Of a stretch of 64,000 bases of DNA, positions 9,492-18,222 are shown piece by piece. The stretch's first letter is position 1. Each line of letters opens with the position of its first letter. Below the pieces are notes generated by a model. The model was not told where the DNA came from. It did no database searches and saw nothing but the letters and a program-made list of their open reading frames with translations. Both the position numbers and the translations under genes were made by a program. This DNA comes from Prauserella flavalba. GTDB lineage: Bacteria; Actinomycetota; Actinomycetes; Mycobacteriales; Pseudonocardiaceae. Location of the stretch: contig NZ_MASU01000008.1 in assembly GCF_003202235.1 (NCBI RefSeq), positions 186,001 to 250,000 of the forward strand, given 5' to 3'.

Positions 9492-10415
9492 GTGAGCAAG
9501 GTCGAGGAGTTCGAGGATCTGCGGCCGCTGCTGTTCTCGATCGCCTACCGCATCCTGGGCAGTGTCGGCGAGGCCGAGGACGCGGTGCAGGAGACGTGGC
9601 TGCGGTTCGACGCCTCGGCGACCCGGCCGGAGTCGGTCAAGGCGTTCCTGTCGGCCACGGTCACCCGGATCTCGATCGACGTGCTGCGTTCCGCGCGGGT
9701 GCGGCGGGAGCAGTACGTCGGCCCGTGGTTCCCCGAGCCGCTGCTCGACGACCCGTACGAGGACCCCGGCCGGGCCGCGGAGCTGGCCGACTCGGTGTCG
9801 ATGGCGGCGCTGTTGCTGCTGGAGCGGCTCAGCCCGCTGGAGCGGGCGGTGTTCGTGCTGCGGGAGGTGTTCGCGTTCGGCTTCGCCGACATCGCCGCGG
9901 CGGTGGGGCGGTCGGAGGCGGCGTGCCGGCAGCTGCTGGTGCGGGCACGGCGGCACATGGAGGAGGGGCGCCCGCGGTTTGCGGCCGACCGGAGGGAACG
10001 GCGGGAGCTGGCGACGCGGTTCTTCGACGCGCTGGCCGGCGGTGACGTGGCGGGACTGCGGAGCCTGCTGGCCGCCGACGTGCAGCTGGTCGGGGACGGC
10101 GGTGGCAAGGCGCCGCAGCTGGCGAGGGCCGTCGTGGGTGCGAACAAGGTGGCCCCGTTGCTGGACACGGTCTACTCCTGGCTGCTCCAGGTGGGCGTGA
10201 CGTGCGAGCCGCACGAGATCAACGGGCAGCCCGGCGCCCTTTTCCGCGACCGGGAGGGCCGGATCCTCTACACGCTGGTCCTCGACGTGCTCGACGGGCG
10301 AGTCCAGACGATCCGCTCGATCATCAACCCCGACAAGCTCGGGCACCTCGGCCCGGTCGCCGACGCGTGGGCCGTCGACCGCGAGGTGAAGCAGGCCCGC
10401 AAGCCGAGGGCCTGA
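9492..10415 (+). CDS. ECF41-family RNA polymerase sigma factor with SnoaL-like C-terminal domain
   Basis: 307 residues from GTG, with GGAGGAG upstream. Region 2 (LLFSIAYRILGSVGEAEDAVQ) and region 4 (LSPLERAVFVLREVFAFGFADIA) are typical ECF. After about residue 175 there is an NTF2/SnoaL-like extension with DGGGK and, near the end, NPDKL. Those two motifs mark ECF41 (SigJ-like) factors. In that family the extension, not an anti-sigma protein, controls activity, and NPDKL is required for function. No anti-sigma gene is present here, in agreement. The likely target is its own operon. Confidence 0.9.
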   Translation: MSKVEEFEDLRPLLFSIAYRILGSVGEAEDAVQETWLRFDASATRPESVKAFLSATVTRISIDVLRSARVRREQYVGPWFPEPLLDDPYEDPGRAAELADSVSMAALLLLERLSPLERAVFVLREVFAFGFADIAAAVGRSEAACRQLLVRARRHMEEGRPRFAADRRERRELATRFFDALAGGDVAGLRSLLAADVQLVGDGGGKAPQLARAVVGANKVAPLLDTVYSWLLQVGVTCEPHEINGQPGALFRDREGRILYTLVLDVLDGRVQTIRSIINPDKLGHLGPVADAWAVDREVKQARKPRA

Positions 10416-10832
10416 TCACGTCGCTCGGCACTCCGGCACGCCAGGTTCGGCCGCGCCGGTGTCCAGGTAGCGGCGGAGACGTAGTGGTCGGGTCCGATGT
10501 GGGTTGCGGCAGCACGGTTCCCGCCGGGGTCCACGGCGTCCACCGGCCCCGGCCAGCCCCGGACGTCGATCTCGACGGCGGTCCCGGCGGTCACCCGCTC
10601 CGAGGGCGGTGGTGACGCGGTTGACGTTCTCGCCCAGCGGCTGCTCGGGCGGCAGGAGGTAGCCGGTGCCGGTGAAGGCACCACCGGTGTACCGGGCGCC
10701 GATGTCGTCTCCGTACACAGTGGACATATCGGCGGACAAGGTGAGCGGGGAGGCGAGCCTGGCCGACGGCGGCGGCGGGGCGAGTACGGCGAATGTGGTC
10801 GCGAGCAACGGCAGCAGTGTTCGGCCACGCAT
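10416..10832 (-). pseudogene. Secreted protein gene with two apparent frame changes
   Basis: An ATG at 10832 opens a signal peptide (MRGRTLLPLLATTFAVLAPP, small residues after) and a reading through YGDDIGARYTGGAFTGTGY to about 10615. There the sensible frame shifts: GTAVEIDVRGWPGPVDAVDP and AAATHIGPDHYVSA are in another frame. Near 10470 the first frame again looks better (RRYLDTGAAEPGVPE) and ends at 10416. Either two single-base changes broke the gene or the sequence has errors. I do not recognise the family. It is convergent with the sigma gene and abuts it. Confidence 0.5.
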
Positions 10833-10975
10833 GACGGCTCTCCACAAGGGAGATACAGGACGGGTACAGAAAGGATGCTCAGGCCATCCCGCCCAGACCC
10901 GGATGTTAGGTCCAGACCGCCGACGCGAACAGTGCCACAGGTAGGCCGGTGGGTGAACATCGCGCACGCCGCCTT

Positions 10976-10992
10976 TGTACGAAACATGTACA
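10976..10992. promoter_or_regulatory. Inverted repeat TGTAC-N7-GTACA
   Basis: A perfect 5-bp inverted repeat in the 278-base gap between the broken secreted gene and the 3' end of bcp. It lies about 145 bases upstream of the ATG of the broken gene and could be a repressor site for it. Nothing else recognisable was seen in the gap. Confidence 0.25.
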
Positions 10993-11110
10993 CCGATGCG
11001 TCAGGCTTGGCCGCGGGCACGCCGCCGCGGCGCTCGGCAGCGGCCATCCGAGACCCGGTTTCCCCTGGGGGTGGCCTCGGGTGGCCCGTTGCCGTGCCGG
11101 CCGCTCCGGG

Positions 11111-11560
11111 TCAGCGCGAGCGCAGGACCTCGAGTGCCTTGTCGGCGTGCACGGCCATGCGCAGCTCGCTCTTGATCACCGCGAGCACCCTGCGGTCGGT
11201 GTCGATCACGAACGTGTGCCGCTTGGTGAGCAGCGGGCCGAACTTGCGCCGCACCCCGAACCGCGTCGCCACGGCGGCGTCGGCGTCGGAGAGCAGCGGG
11301 AAGTCGAAGCTGTGCTTGTTGGTGAACTCGAGCTGTTTGTCGACAGGGTCGGGGCTGATGCCGATCCGGTGCGCGCCCGCGTCGGTGAACTCGGCGGCGA
11401 GGTCGCGGAACTGGCAGCTCTCGGCGGTGCAGCCCGGCGTCATGGCGGCGGGGTAGAAGAACAGCACCACGGGGCCGGTCTCCAGGAACTCCGAGAGGGT
11501 GCGCGGTTTGCCGTTCTCGTCGGGCAGCGTGAAGTCCGGCGCGAGCTCTCCCTGCTTCAT
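11111..11560 (-). CDS. bcp: Bcp/PrxQ-type peroxiredoxin
   Basis: 149 residues, the usual family length. PAAMTPGCTAESCQFRDL holds the peroxidatic Cys in the TPGCT motif and a second Cys five residues on, the typical PrxQ pair. It reduces hydrogen and alkyl peroxides with thioredoxin. A GTG two codons upstream of the ATG is an alternative start. The gene starts three bases before the stop of the GGDEF-EAL gene, so the two are probably co-transcribed. Confidence 0.92.
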   Translation of the reverse strand: MKQGELAPDFTLPDENGKPRTLSEFLETGPVVLFFYPAAMTPGCTAESCQFRDLAAEFTDAGAHRIGISPDPVDKQLEFTNKHSFDFPLLSDADAAVATRFGVRRKFGPLLTKRHTFVIDTDRRVLAVIKSELRMAVHADKALEVLRSR

Positions 11561-11562
11561 GG

Positions 11563-13446
11563 TCACGATCCTACGGGCCGGGGACCGCGCTGCTCGATGA
11601 GCGACGTGATCTCGTCGGCGGTCGCGGCGCGGCCGTACAGCCTGCCGCGCCCGGCGACGATGCCCAGCTCCCGCAGCCGCCGCGCGTGCTCGACGGTGTG
11701 CACGCCCTCGGCGCCGATCCGCTTGACGCCCAGCGCCGCGGCCCGCTCGAGCAGCGCGGCGAGGTGCTTGCGGGCGGTGTCGGCCTCGGGGCCCTCGGAG
11801 GCGAGCGCGTCGACGAGCGGCCCGGCGAGGATGAGGAAGCCGACCGGCAGCTGATGGGTGTGGATGAGCTCCAGATCGGCGCCCGCCGCCACGGCGAGGG
11901 TGATCTTGACGTCCAGGTCGGCCAGCACGGCCAGCGCCTCCAGCACCTCCCCGCGCGGGTCGGACAGCGCGGCGGCGTCGGTGCAGATGCGCAGCTTGTG
12001 CGACGGCAGCCCGGTGGACTCCAGCTGGTCCCTGACGATGCCGACGAGGTTCGGGTCGATCGCGAACCGCAGCGGCAGCCGGATGCAGAGGTCGGGGGTG
12101 GCGGGGAAGGCGGCGTGCCAGGCGGCCGCGTCCGCCATCGAGCGGGTGAGCAGCCACCGCCCGAGGCTCGGCGTCATGCCGGTGGTGTCGGCGAGCGGGA
12201 AGAACTCGTCGGGACCGAGCACGCCGTGCTCGGGGTGGTTCCAGCGGAGCACGGCGTTGACGACGGCGATCTCGTCGCTGCCGTCGAGCTTGACGGTCGG
12301 CTGGTACTCCAGCTCGAACTCGCCGTTCTCCAGCGCCCCGCCGATCACGGCGCCGATGCCGTACCGGCGCCGGTCGCGGCTGTCGAGCTCCTCCTCGAAC
12401 AGCATCCACTGCGCGCGCCCGTTCTCCTTCGCGCGGTGCAGCGTGATCTCGGCGGCCCGGTGCAGGTCCTCCTGCGTGCGGCCGTGGGCGTCCTGCACGA
12501 CGATCCCGACGCTGACGCTCACGCCGATGCCCTTGCCGTCCACGTAGACCGGTTCCGCGAGCTCGGTCATCGCCTCCTCGACGAGGTCGATCACGGCGGC
12601 GCTCGTGAGCGCGCCGCGCATCAGCACGGCGAAGCCGTCGCCGGAGAGGCGGGCGAGGAACGCGCCGTGGCCGCTGAACGTGTCCTCGAGCTTGCGGGCG
12701 ACGTGGCGCAGCACCTGGTCGCCCGCGCCGGGGCCAAGCCCGTCGTTGACGACCTTGAAGCCGTCGACGTCGAGGTAGACGAGCGCGATCTGGTCGTCGT
12801 CGGGCAGGGCGAGCGTGGCCTCGAGCTTGTTGACGAAGCTGCGGTGGTTGGGCAGGCCCGTGAGCGGGTCCTGCACGTTCTGCTTGCGCAGCGCCTCGCG
12901 CAGCAGGCTCAGCTCGCTGACGTCCTCGACCAGCAGCACGGGGTAGATCGTGCCGGGGGTGTCACCGGGCAGGCCCGCGATCGTGACGTGTGTCCGCAGT
13001 GGACCGTCCTCGGCGTGCTCCAGCTCCACCGGCTCGCGGTGCCGGGACTTGCGCAGCGAACGCAGGTCCTCCAGCCCGGCGAGCACCGCCTCGGTGTCCT
13101 TCGGCGTGGCGCACAGGTCGGTGACCGGCTTGCCCGCGAGGTCCTCGGGCCGGTGGCCGAGCAGGTGGGTGAGCGCGGGGTTGGCGTCGAGGACCCTGCC
13201 CTCCTGGTCGGCCAGCAGCACCCCGACGGGGGTGGCCGAGTACAGGTCGGCGAAGCGCTGGATCGCCGCCTCCTTGGCGGTGTCGGCGCGCGCGTAGGCC
13301 TCCTCGGCGACCGACATGAGGACGCCTTCGAGTTCGCCGGCGGACAGGGTTACCCCGTTCGTGCCGGCAAGTTGTGCCGCCCAGCGGCGGGCGATGTCCA
13401 CCAACCCTGGTGTGCCACCAGGCTTCGGCACCTTGCACCTCTCCAC
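11563..13446 (-). CDS. PAS-GGDEF-EAL protein with degenerate catalytic motifs
   Basis: 627 residues. A PAS domain spans about 65-185, GGDEF about 190-345 and EAL about 370-620. The GGDEF motif reads SGDGF (268-272), while the metal Asp of LDVDGF (near 226) is kept; no RxxD inhibitory site precedes it. The EAL motif reads NAV (397-399), the usual DDFG is TLAV, and the conserved metal-binding Asn and Glu are also changed; only AEGV near the end survives. Both halves should be inactive or sensory, so the protein may bind c-di-GMP or GTP or act through protein contacts. No membrane segment. It is upstream of bcp on the same strand. Confidence 0.88.
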   Translation of the reverse strand: MERCKVPKPGGTPGLVDIARRWAAQLAGTNGVTLSAGELEGVLMSVAEEAYARADTAKEAAIQRFADLYSATPVGVLLADQEGRVLDANPALTHLLGHRPEDLAGKPVTDLCATPKDTEAVLAGLEDLRSLRKSRHREPVELEHAEDGPLRTHVTIAGLPGDTPGTIYPVLLVEDVSELSLLREALRKQNVQDPLTGLPNHRSFVNKLEATLALPDDDQIALVYLDVDGFKVVNDGLGPGAGDQVLRHVARKLEDTFSGHGAFLARLSGDGFAVLMRGALTSAAVIDLVEEAMTELAEPVYVDGKGIGVSVSVGIVVQDAHGRTQEDLHRAAEITLHRAKENGRAQWMLFEEELDSRDRRRYGIGAVIGGALENGEFELEYQPTVKLDGSDEIAVVNAVLRWNHPEHGVLGPDEFFPLADTTGMTPSLGRWLLTRSMADAAAWHAAFPATPDLCIRLPLRFAIDPNLVGIVRDQLESTGLPSHKLRICTDAAALSDPRGEVLEALAVLADLDVKITLAVAAGADLELIHTHQLPVGFLILAGPLVDALASEGPEADTARKHLAALLERAAALGVKRIGAEGVHTVEHARRLRELGIVAGRGRLYGRAATADEITSLIEQRGPRPVGS

Positions 13447-13603
13447 ACACGCGTCGAAGGCCAGCTCAGTGCCGGTGTGGGCCGCCGCGCGGCACGCACC
13501 GGCCCCGAGTCGGCCGAGAGCCTTGCAACAGCATCATGCGCCCAACGGTGTGTCTACCGGCTGTCCGAGTGGTTCTCTCACGCTAGATGATCACTCATCG
13601 TAG

Positions 13604-15055
13604 TCAGACGCGGTGGAGGTGGATGGGCAGGCCGTCGACCGGCACGGGAAGTGAGACGTAGTCCCAGCGGACCCGGTAGCCGCGCGGGACGCTCCACCGG
13701 TACCGGCGCAGCATCTCGTGCAGCAGTGCCTTGACCTCGTAGGTCCCGAAGTGCAAGCCGATGCACTTGTGGGCGCCGCCGCCGAAGGGCATCCACGCGA
13801 ACCGGTGGGACTTGTCCTCCCTGCGCCCGGCGCCGAATCGTTCGGGATCGAACGTGTGCGGGGCGGTCCAGTAGCGCGGGTCGAAGTGGTTCACGCTGGG
13901 CGACACGCCGACGAGGGTGCCCTCGGGCAGGTAGTAGCCGAGCACCTCGGTGTCCTTGACCGTCTTGCGCGACATGCTCGGCACCGGGGCGACGAGCCGC
14001 AGCGACTCCTTGATCACCAGGTCCAGCGTGTCCAGCCGGTCGAGCGCCTCGGTGCCGGGCAGCTCGTCGCCGAGCGCGAGGGACTCCTCGCGGGCCCGCT
14101 CCTGCCACTCCGGGTGCTTGGCGAGGTAGTAGGCGGCGGCCGTGCTCGTGATCGTGGACGTGTCATGCGCGGCCATCATGAGGAAGATCATGTGGTTGAT
14201 CACGTCGGCGTCGGTGAAGCGCTCGCCCTCGTCGGTGGTGGCGTGGCACAGCGCGGAGAACAGGTCGGTGCCCTCGCCGGCGCGTTTGGCGGGCAGGTTG
14301 CTCGCGAAGTACCGCTCCAGCAGCTGCCTGCCCTTCAGTCCCGCGCGCCAGCGGCCGCCGGGCACGGGCTGGCGCACCACGGCCGTCGCGGCGCGCACGC
14401 ACGCCACGAACGCGCGGTTGATCTTGAGCGCGTCGGCGCCGCTGGGCATGTCCATGAACACGCGGGTGGCGACGTCGAGGGTCAGCTGCTTGAGCGCCCA
14501 GTAGAGGCGGGGGTTCGGGGTGCTCGCCCACGAGGCGACGCCCTCGCGCAGGGTGGGTCCCATGCTGTCGACGTAGCCGACGAGGCGGTCGCGGGTGAAG
14601 GCCTCCTGCATGATCCTGCGGTGGGTGTGGTGCTCGCCGAAGTCGAGCAGCATGAGGCCGCGGTTGAAGAAGCGCTCGATGAAGAAGCGCCAGCCCTCCT
14701 GGCTGAACGCCTTGTCCTTGTTGATCAGGGCCACCTGTGTGGCGTCCGGGCCGGTGAGCGTCACGATGCGCCTGCCGAACGCGCCCGACCACCACACGGG
14801 CCCGTAGCGTTCGAACCGCTGCAGGCCGTACGGCACGCCGTAGCGCATCATGCGGACGGTGTGCCCGAGCAGCGGTGGCCCGGCGTCGCCGGGAATGGCC
14901 TTGAGCCCGCTGCCGGGCGGAGGGGCGGCGAACTCGCTCGACGGCCACTGCCTGCGCAGCACGCGCTCGTCGACCGCGCGGGGCAGGGGCACGGCCGTGA
15001 GCGGCGGGATCCGCTCGCGAAGCGTCTCGGTCATCCTGTCGACGGCTGTCACCAT
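13604..15055 (-). CDS. Cytochrome P450
   Basis: About 483 residues. The I-helix has AAHDTST near 298, ExxR is ESLRL near 353, and the heme loop is FGGGAHKCIGLHFG with the Cys near 434 (counted from an ATG nine bases upstream). No membrane anchor, so it is a soluble class I enzyme needing ferredoxin and reductase, which are not in this window. The ATG at 15055 is preferred because GAGGAG sits nine bases before it; the ATG at 15064 is too close. A TTGGCA-N3-TGACAA site lies 44 bases upstream. The neighbouring Baeyer-Villiger enzyme and beta-oxidation genes suggest oxidation of a hydrophobic substrate; this is inference. Confidence 0.93.
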   Translation of the reverse strand: MVTAVDRMTETLRERIPPLTAVPLPRAVDERVLRRQWPSSEFAAPPPGSGLKAIPGDAGPPLLGHTVRMMRYGVPYGLQRFERYGPVWWSGAFGRRIVTLTGPDATQVALINKDKAFSQEGWRFFIERFFNRGLMLLDFGEHHTHRRIMQEAFTRDRLVGYVDSMGPTLREGVASWASTPNPRLYWALKQLTLDVATRVFMDMPSGADALKINRAFVACVRAATAVVRQPVPGGRWRAGLKGRQLLERYFASNLPAKRAGEGTDLFSALCHATTDEGERFTDADVINHMIFLMMAAHDTSTITSTAAAYYLAKHPEWQERAREESLALGDELPGTEALDRLDTLDLVIKESLRLVAPVPSMSRKTVKDTEVLGYYLPEGTLVGVSPSVNHFDPRYWTAPHTFDPERFGAGRREDKSHRFAWMPFGGGAHKCIGLHFGTYEVKALLHEMLRRYRWSVPRGYRVRWDYVSLPVPVDGLPIHLHRV

Positions 15056-15098
15056 GGCGACCATCTCCTCGTTCAGCCGTCTCCACGGTCCCGCACTA

Positions 15099-15113
15099 TT
15101 GGCAACGTGACAA
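15099..15113. promoter_or_regulatory. Operator-like site TTGGCA-N3-TGACAA upstream of the P450
   Basis: An imperfect inverted repeat with five of six bases matching and a three-base centre. The same pattern (CTGGCA-N3-TGCCAA) is found at 19647-19661 before the catabolic operon, so the P450 may belong to the same regulon. Confidence 0.45.
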
Positions 15114-15145
15114 GAGCGTTCCGCCGGTCGGGTGCCCGAGGTAGC

Positions 15146-15502
15146 TCAGCCGTCGTCCAGCAGCGGGCGCAGGATCCCGACGAGCGCGGTCGCGTCGTCC
15201 TCGGCACCGCACTCCAGCTCGATCTCCCGGCCGGAGGGGCCGCGCGCCGTGAGGGTGACCCTGCCGAGCGCATGGTGGCGGGAGAGCCAGGTGAGCAGGG
15301 AGGTCACGAACGCGCTCGCCGTGTCAGCGCAGAGCACCACCACGACGGCATCCGGAACGCCGCCCGGCTCGCCGTCCCAGTCCGGCTGCTCGCGCAGCGA
15401 CACACAGCCGTGGAACTCGTCCTCGTCGCTCATCCAGAAGGCGAGTGACCGCAGTTCCTCGGTGAATCCGGCAACGCTGACCGCAACTGTTCCGGGCGAC
15501 AC
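15146..15502 (-). CDS. EACC1-like (effector-associated constant component 1) protein
   Basis: 118 residues, no membrane segment. The layout resembles the EACC1 family: an LRSLAFWMSDEDEFHGCVSL start, then PGGVPDAVVVVL, then FVTSLLTWLSRH and a beta-rich tail with TARGPSGREIELE. EACC1 proteins accompany caspase-like and other effectors in predicted actinobacterial conflict systems. No effector gene lies next to it; the neighbours are a P450 and a flavin monooxygenase. The assignment is by pattern only. Confidence 0.5.
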   Translation of the reverse strand: MSPGTVAVSVAGFTEELRSLAFWMSDEDEFHGCVSLREQPDWDGEPGGVPDAVVVVLCADTASAFVTSLLTWLSRHHALGRVTLTARGPSGREIELECGAEDDATALVGILRPLLDDG

Positions 15503-15593
15503 GGAAAGCTCCCCCGCGGGTGGTGGGAAAGGCGCAGGCTAACAGCGCTCCAGCGGGTGCCACCAGCACGATGGCCCGCGTCTTTTTCAGAGC

Positions 15594-17057
15594 CTACCCG
15601 GCGGCGCCGACGCGGAAGTCGGCCAGGTTCACCTTGCGGGTCCGCCTGCGGTACTCGTGCGTGCGGCCGGGCCAGTTGCTCACCACGCGGCCATGCTCGT
15701 TGCGGTACCAGCTGCTGCACCGGGTCCACACCGAGCGCGCCAGCCGCGTCTGCACCTCGGTGTCCCATTCCTGCTCGGCCACGGGGCGCACGTCGAGGTA
15801 CCGGCCGGGATTCCCGGCGAGGATGCGCACCGCGTCGCGGACGTAGCGCGCCTGGCTCTCCAGCATGTAGATGATCGAGCCGCCGCCGAGGTTGGTGTTG
15901 GGCCCGTAGATGAGGAACAGGTTGGGAAAGCCGGGAACCGTGATGCCCAGGTGCGCGCGGGCGCCCTCGCTCCAGGCGTCGGACAGTGCCCGCCCGTCCA
16001 GCCCGCTGATCCGCATCGGCGCGAGCAGCTCCTGCGCGGCGAAGCCGGTGCCGTAGATGATCACGTCCACCTCGTGCTCGACGCCGTCGGCCGTGCGCAC
16101 ACCCCGCGGCGTCACCTCGATCACCTTCTCGGTCACAAGGTCCACATTGGACTTCGTCATGGCCGGGAGGTAGTCGTTGCTGAACAGCACCCGCTTGCAG
16201 CCCAGCGCGTAGTCGGGGGTGAGCTTGCGGCGCAGCTCCAGGTCGGCGACCTGCTCCCGCAGGTGCCTGCTCGTCTGCCGTTCGAACAACGGGGTGAAGA
16301 ACCGCCACTTCGACAGGCACTGCTGCGCGAACTCCGCGTAGAGCCAGAAGCCGAGCCGGTCCAGGGTCTGCAGAATCGGCAGGACCCGGAAAGCCTTGTG
16401 GTGCCAGGGTTTGTAGGCGTGGTCGCGTTTGGGCAGGATGTACTGCGCCGAGCGCTGGAACACCGTGACGTGCGCGGCGGCGGGCTGGATCTCCGGCACG
16501 AACTGGATCGCGCTCGCGCCGGTGCCGATCACGGCGATCCGCTTGCCGGCCAGCTCGGCGCCGTGGTTCCACTCGGCCGAGTGGAACGAGGTGCCCTCGA
16601 AGTCGCCGATGCCGGGGATCGGCGGGAGCGCGGGTCGCGAGAGCTGACCGGTGGCCGCGATGAAGGCACGCGTGACGTACTCGGCGCCGGACGCGGTGCG
16701 CACGTGCCACTCGCCGGTGCCCCCGTCGAACTCGGCGGAGGTCACCTCCTGGCCGAAGCGGATGTGCTGGAGCACGCCGAACCGGCGCGCGGTGCGCTCG
16801 AGGTAGGCGTGGATGTCGGGCTGGGCGGCGTAGCGCCGGGGCCACCGCAGGTTGCGCGCGTAGGAGTAGGAGTACAGCGGCGAAGGGACGTCGCAGCCGG
16901 AGCCGGGGTAGGTGTTCTCCCGCCAGACCCCGCCCAGGTCCTCGGCCTTCTCCAGTACGACGAAGTCATGGAGCCCGGAGCGGCGCAGCTCGATCGCCGT
17001 GGCGACGCCGCCGAACCCGGTCCCCACGATCAGCGCGGTCGTGCGGGTGGTGGTCAT
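15594..17057 (-). CDS. Flavin-containing Baeyer-Villiger-type monooxygenase
   Basis: 487 residues from ATG (MTTTRTTALIVGTGFGG). The FAD Rossmann motif GTGFGG is at about 12-17. The Baeyer-Villiger fingerprint FxGxxxHxxxW is exact (FEGTSFHSAEW, near 152). The NADPH motif VIGTGASAIQ follows near 177. It should insert oxygen next to a ketone, making an ester or lactone. The annotated frame is open further upstream, but that part overlaps the divergent AraC gene and was rejected. The start lies 73 bases from the AraC gene, which probably regulates it. Confidence 0.92.
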   Translation of the reverse strand: MTTTRTTALIVGTGFGGVATAIELRRSGLHDFVVLEKAEDLGGVWRENTYPGSGCDVPSPLYSYSYARNLRWPRRYAAQPDIHAYLERTARRFGVLQHIRFGQEVTSAEFDGGTGEWHVRTASGAEYVTRAFIAATGQLSRPALPPIPGIGDFEGTSFHSAEWNHGAELAGKRIAVIGTGASAIQFVPEIQPAAAHVTVFQRSAQYILPKRDHAYKPWHHKAFRVLPILQTLDRLGFWLYAEFAQQCLSKWRFFTPLFERQTSRHLREQVADLELRRKLTPDYALGCKRVLFSNDYLPAMTKSNVDLVTEKVIEVTPRGVRTADGVEHEVDVIIYGTGFAAQELLAPMRISGLDGRALSDAWSEGARAHLGITVPGFPNLFLIYGPNTNLGGGSIIYMLESQARYVRDAVRILAGNPGRYLDVRPVAEQEWDTEVQTRLARSVWTRCSSWYRNEHGRVVSNWPGRTHEYRRRTRKVNLADFRVGAAG

Positions 17058-17130
17058 GCGGGCAACGGTAGGTCCGGCCCTCGGCCCGCCCCAGCGGAAG
17101 CGGGGACAAGTTGTTGATATTTTCGGACAC

Positions 17131-18222
17131 ATGATCGGCTGGGACTTCCCGCGCGGGGTGATGAGCGCCGCGCTGCTGGCCGAGTTCGCGGGGGAGCTCG
17201 GCGTACCCAGGGGCGAGGTGCTGCGCGGCACGGGCCTCGACGAGACGGTCCTCCACGACCCGCTCGCCCAGGTCGAGGCGCACCAGGAGCTGGCGGTGGT
17301 GCGCAACCTGATCCGGAGCTGTCCCGGCCGCGACGTCGCCCTGCTCGGGCTCACCGCGGGGCAGCGCTACCACGCGACGTCGTACGGGATCTGGGGTTAC
17401 GCCGTCACGAGCAGCCGCACCGTGCGCGACGCGGTGGAGCTCGCCCTGCGCTACATCGAGCTGACCTACGTCTTCTGCGTGCCCGAGCTGCGGGTCGACG
17501 GCGAGGCCGCGCACCTGCACTGCCGCGACGACGACGTGCCCGCCGATGTCCGGTCCTTCCTGCTGGCCAGGGACATCGCCGCGATCTTCACCCTCGTGAG
17601 GGAACAGGTCGGCGCGCCGCTGCGGGCGCACCGGGTCGCGCTGCGGCTGCCGGAGCCGGCCGATGCCGGGCCGTACCGGGGGCTGCTGGGTCTCGAGCCG
17701 GAGTTCGGGTACGACCACACGCGCGTGTCGTTCGGCCGGGCGCTGCTCGACCAGCCGATGCCGCAGGCCAACGAGCACACGGCGGCGCTCTGCGAGCGCC
17801 AGTGCCGGGAGCTGCTCGCCCGCCGCCGCGCGCGCACGGGGGTCGCGCGCCTGGTGCGGGACCAGCTGCTGGCCGTCGACGGGCTGCGGTCCGACATGGA
17901 GCAGGTCGCGGCCGCGCTCGCCATGACGGTGCGCACGCTGCGGCGCAGGCTCGCCGCCGAGGGCACGACGTACCGCGCGCTGCTGGACGAGGTGCGGGAG
18001 GCCTACGCCGAGGAGCTGCTCGCCACGCAGGCGCTGTCGGTGGAGCAGATCGCCTACCGGCTCGGCTACAGCGAGGCGTCGAGCTTCATCCACGCGTTCA
18101 CGCGCTGGAAGGGCGTGAGCCCCAGGGAGTTCAGGCGCCGAACCGGATCCGGAAGTCGCCCAGGTGCGCGCTCACCAGCGGACGGCGGCCGGCCAGGTAG
18201 CCCAGCGGGCCGTGCGGATTGA
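17131..18222 (+). CDS. AraC-family regulator with arabinose-binding-like N-terminal domain
   Basis: 363 residues from ATG. The N-terminal two thirds match the OruR/ArgR-type sensor domain (GLTAGQRYHATSYGIWGYAV is characteristic). The C-terminal third has two HTH units, MEQVAAALAMTVRTLRRRLA and VEQIAYRLGYSEASSFIHAF, ending WKGVSPREFRRR. It is divergent from the Baeyer-Villiger gene across 73 bases, the usual layout of an activator and its target. A Pro/Gly/Arg-rich tail of about 20 residues overlaps the convergent acetoacetate decarboxylase-like gene by 92 bases. Confidence 0.9.
   Translation: MIGWDFPRGVMSAALLAEFAGELGVPRGEVLRGTGLDETVLHDPLAQVEAHQELAVVRNLIRSCPGRDVALLGLTAGQRYHATSYGIWGYAVTSSRTVRDAVELALRYIELTYVFCVPELRVDGEAAHLHCRDDDVPADVRSFLLARDIAAIFTLVREQVGAPLRAHRVALRLPEPADAGPYRGLLGLEPEFGYDHTRVSFGRALLDQPMPQANEHTAALCERQCRELLARRRARTGVARLVRDQLLAVDGLRSDMEQVAAALAMTVRTLRRRLAAEGTTYRALLDEVREAYAEELLATQALSVEQIAYRLGYSEASSFIHAFTRWKGVSPREFRRRTGSGSRPGARSPADGGRPGSPAGRAD

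Noticed and set aside
15055-15064. P450 start at the upstream ATG (15064)
   Set aside because: The GAGGAG ribosome site directly abuts it; the ATG nine bases on has correct spacing.
18131-18222. Overlap of the AraC and decarboxylase-like genes as evidence of misannotation
   Set aside because: The AraC domain ends before the overlap and both stop codons are clear; a 92-base convergent overlap is acceptable.
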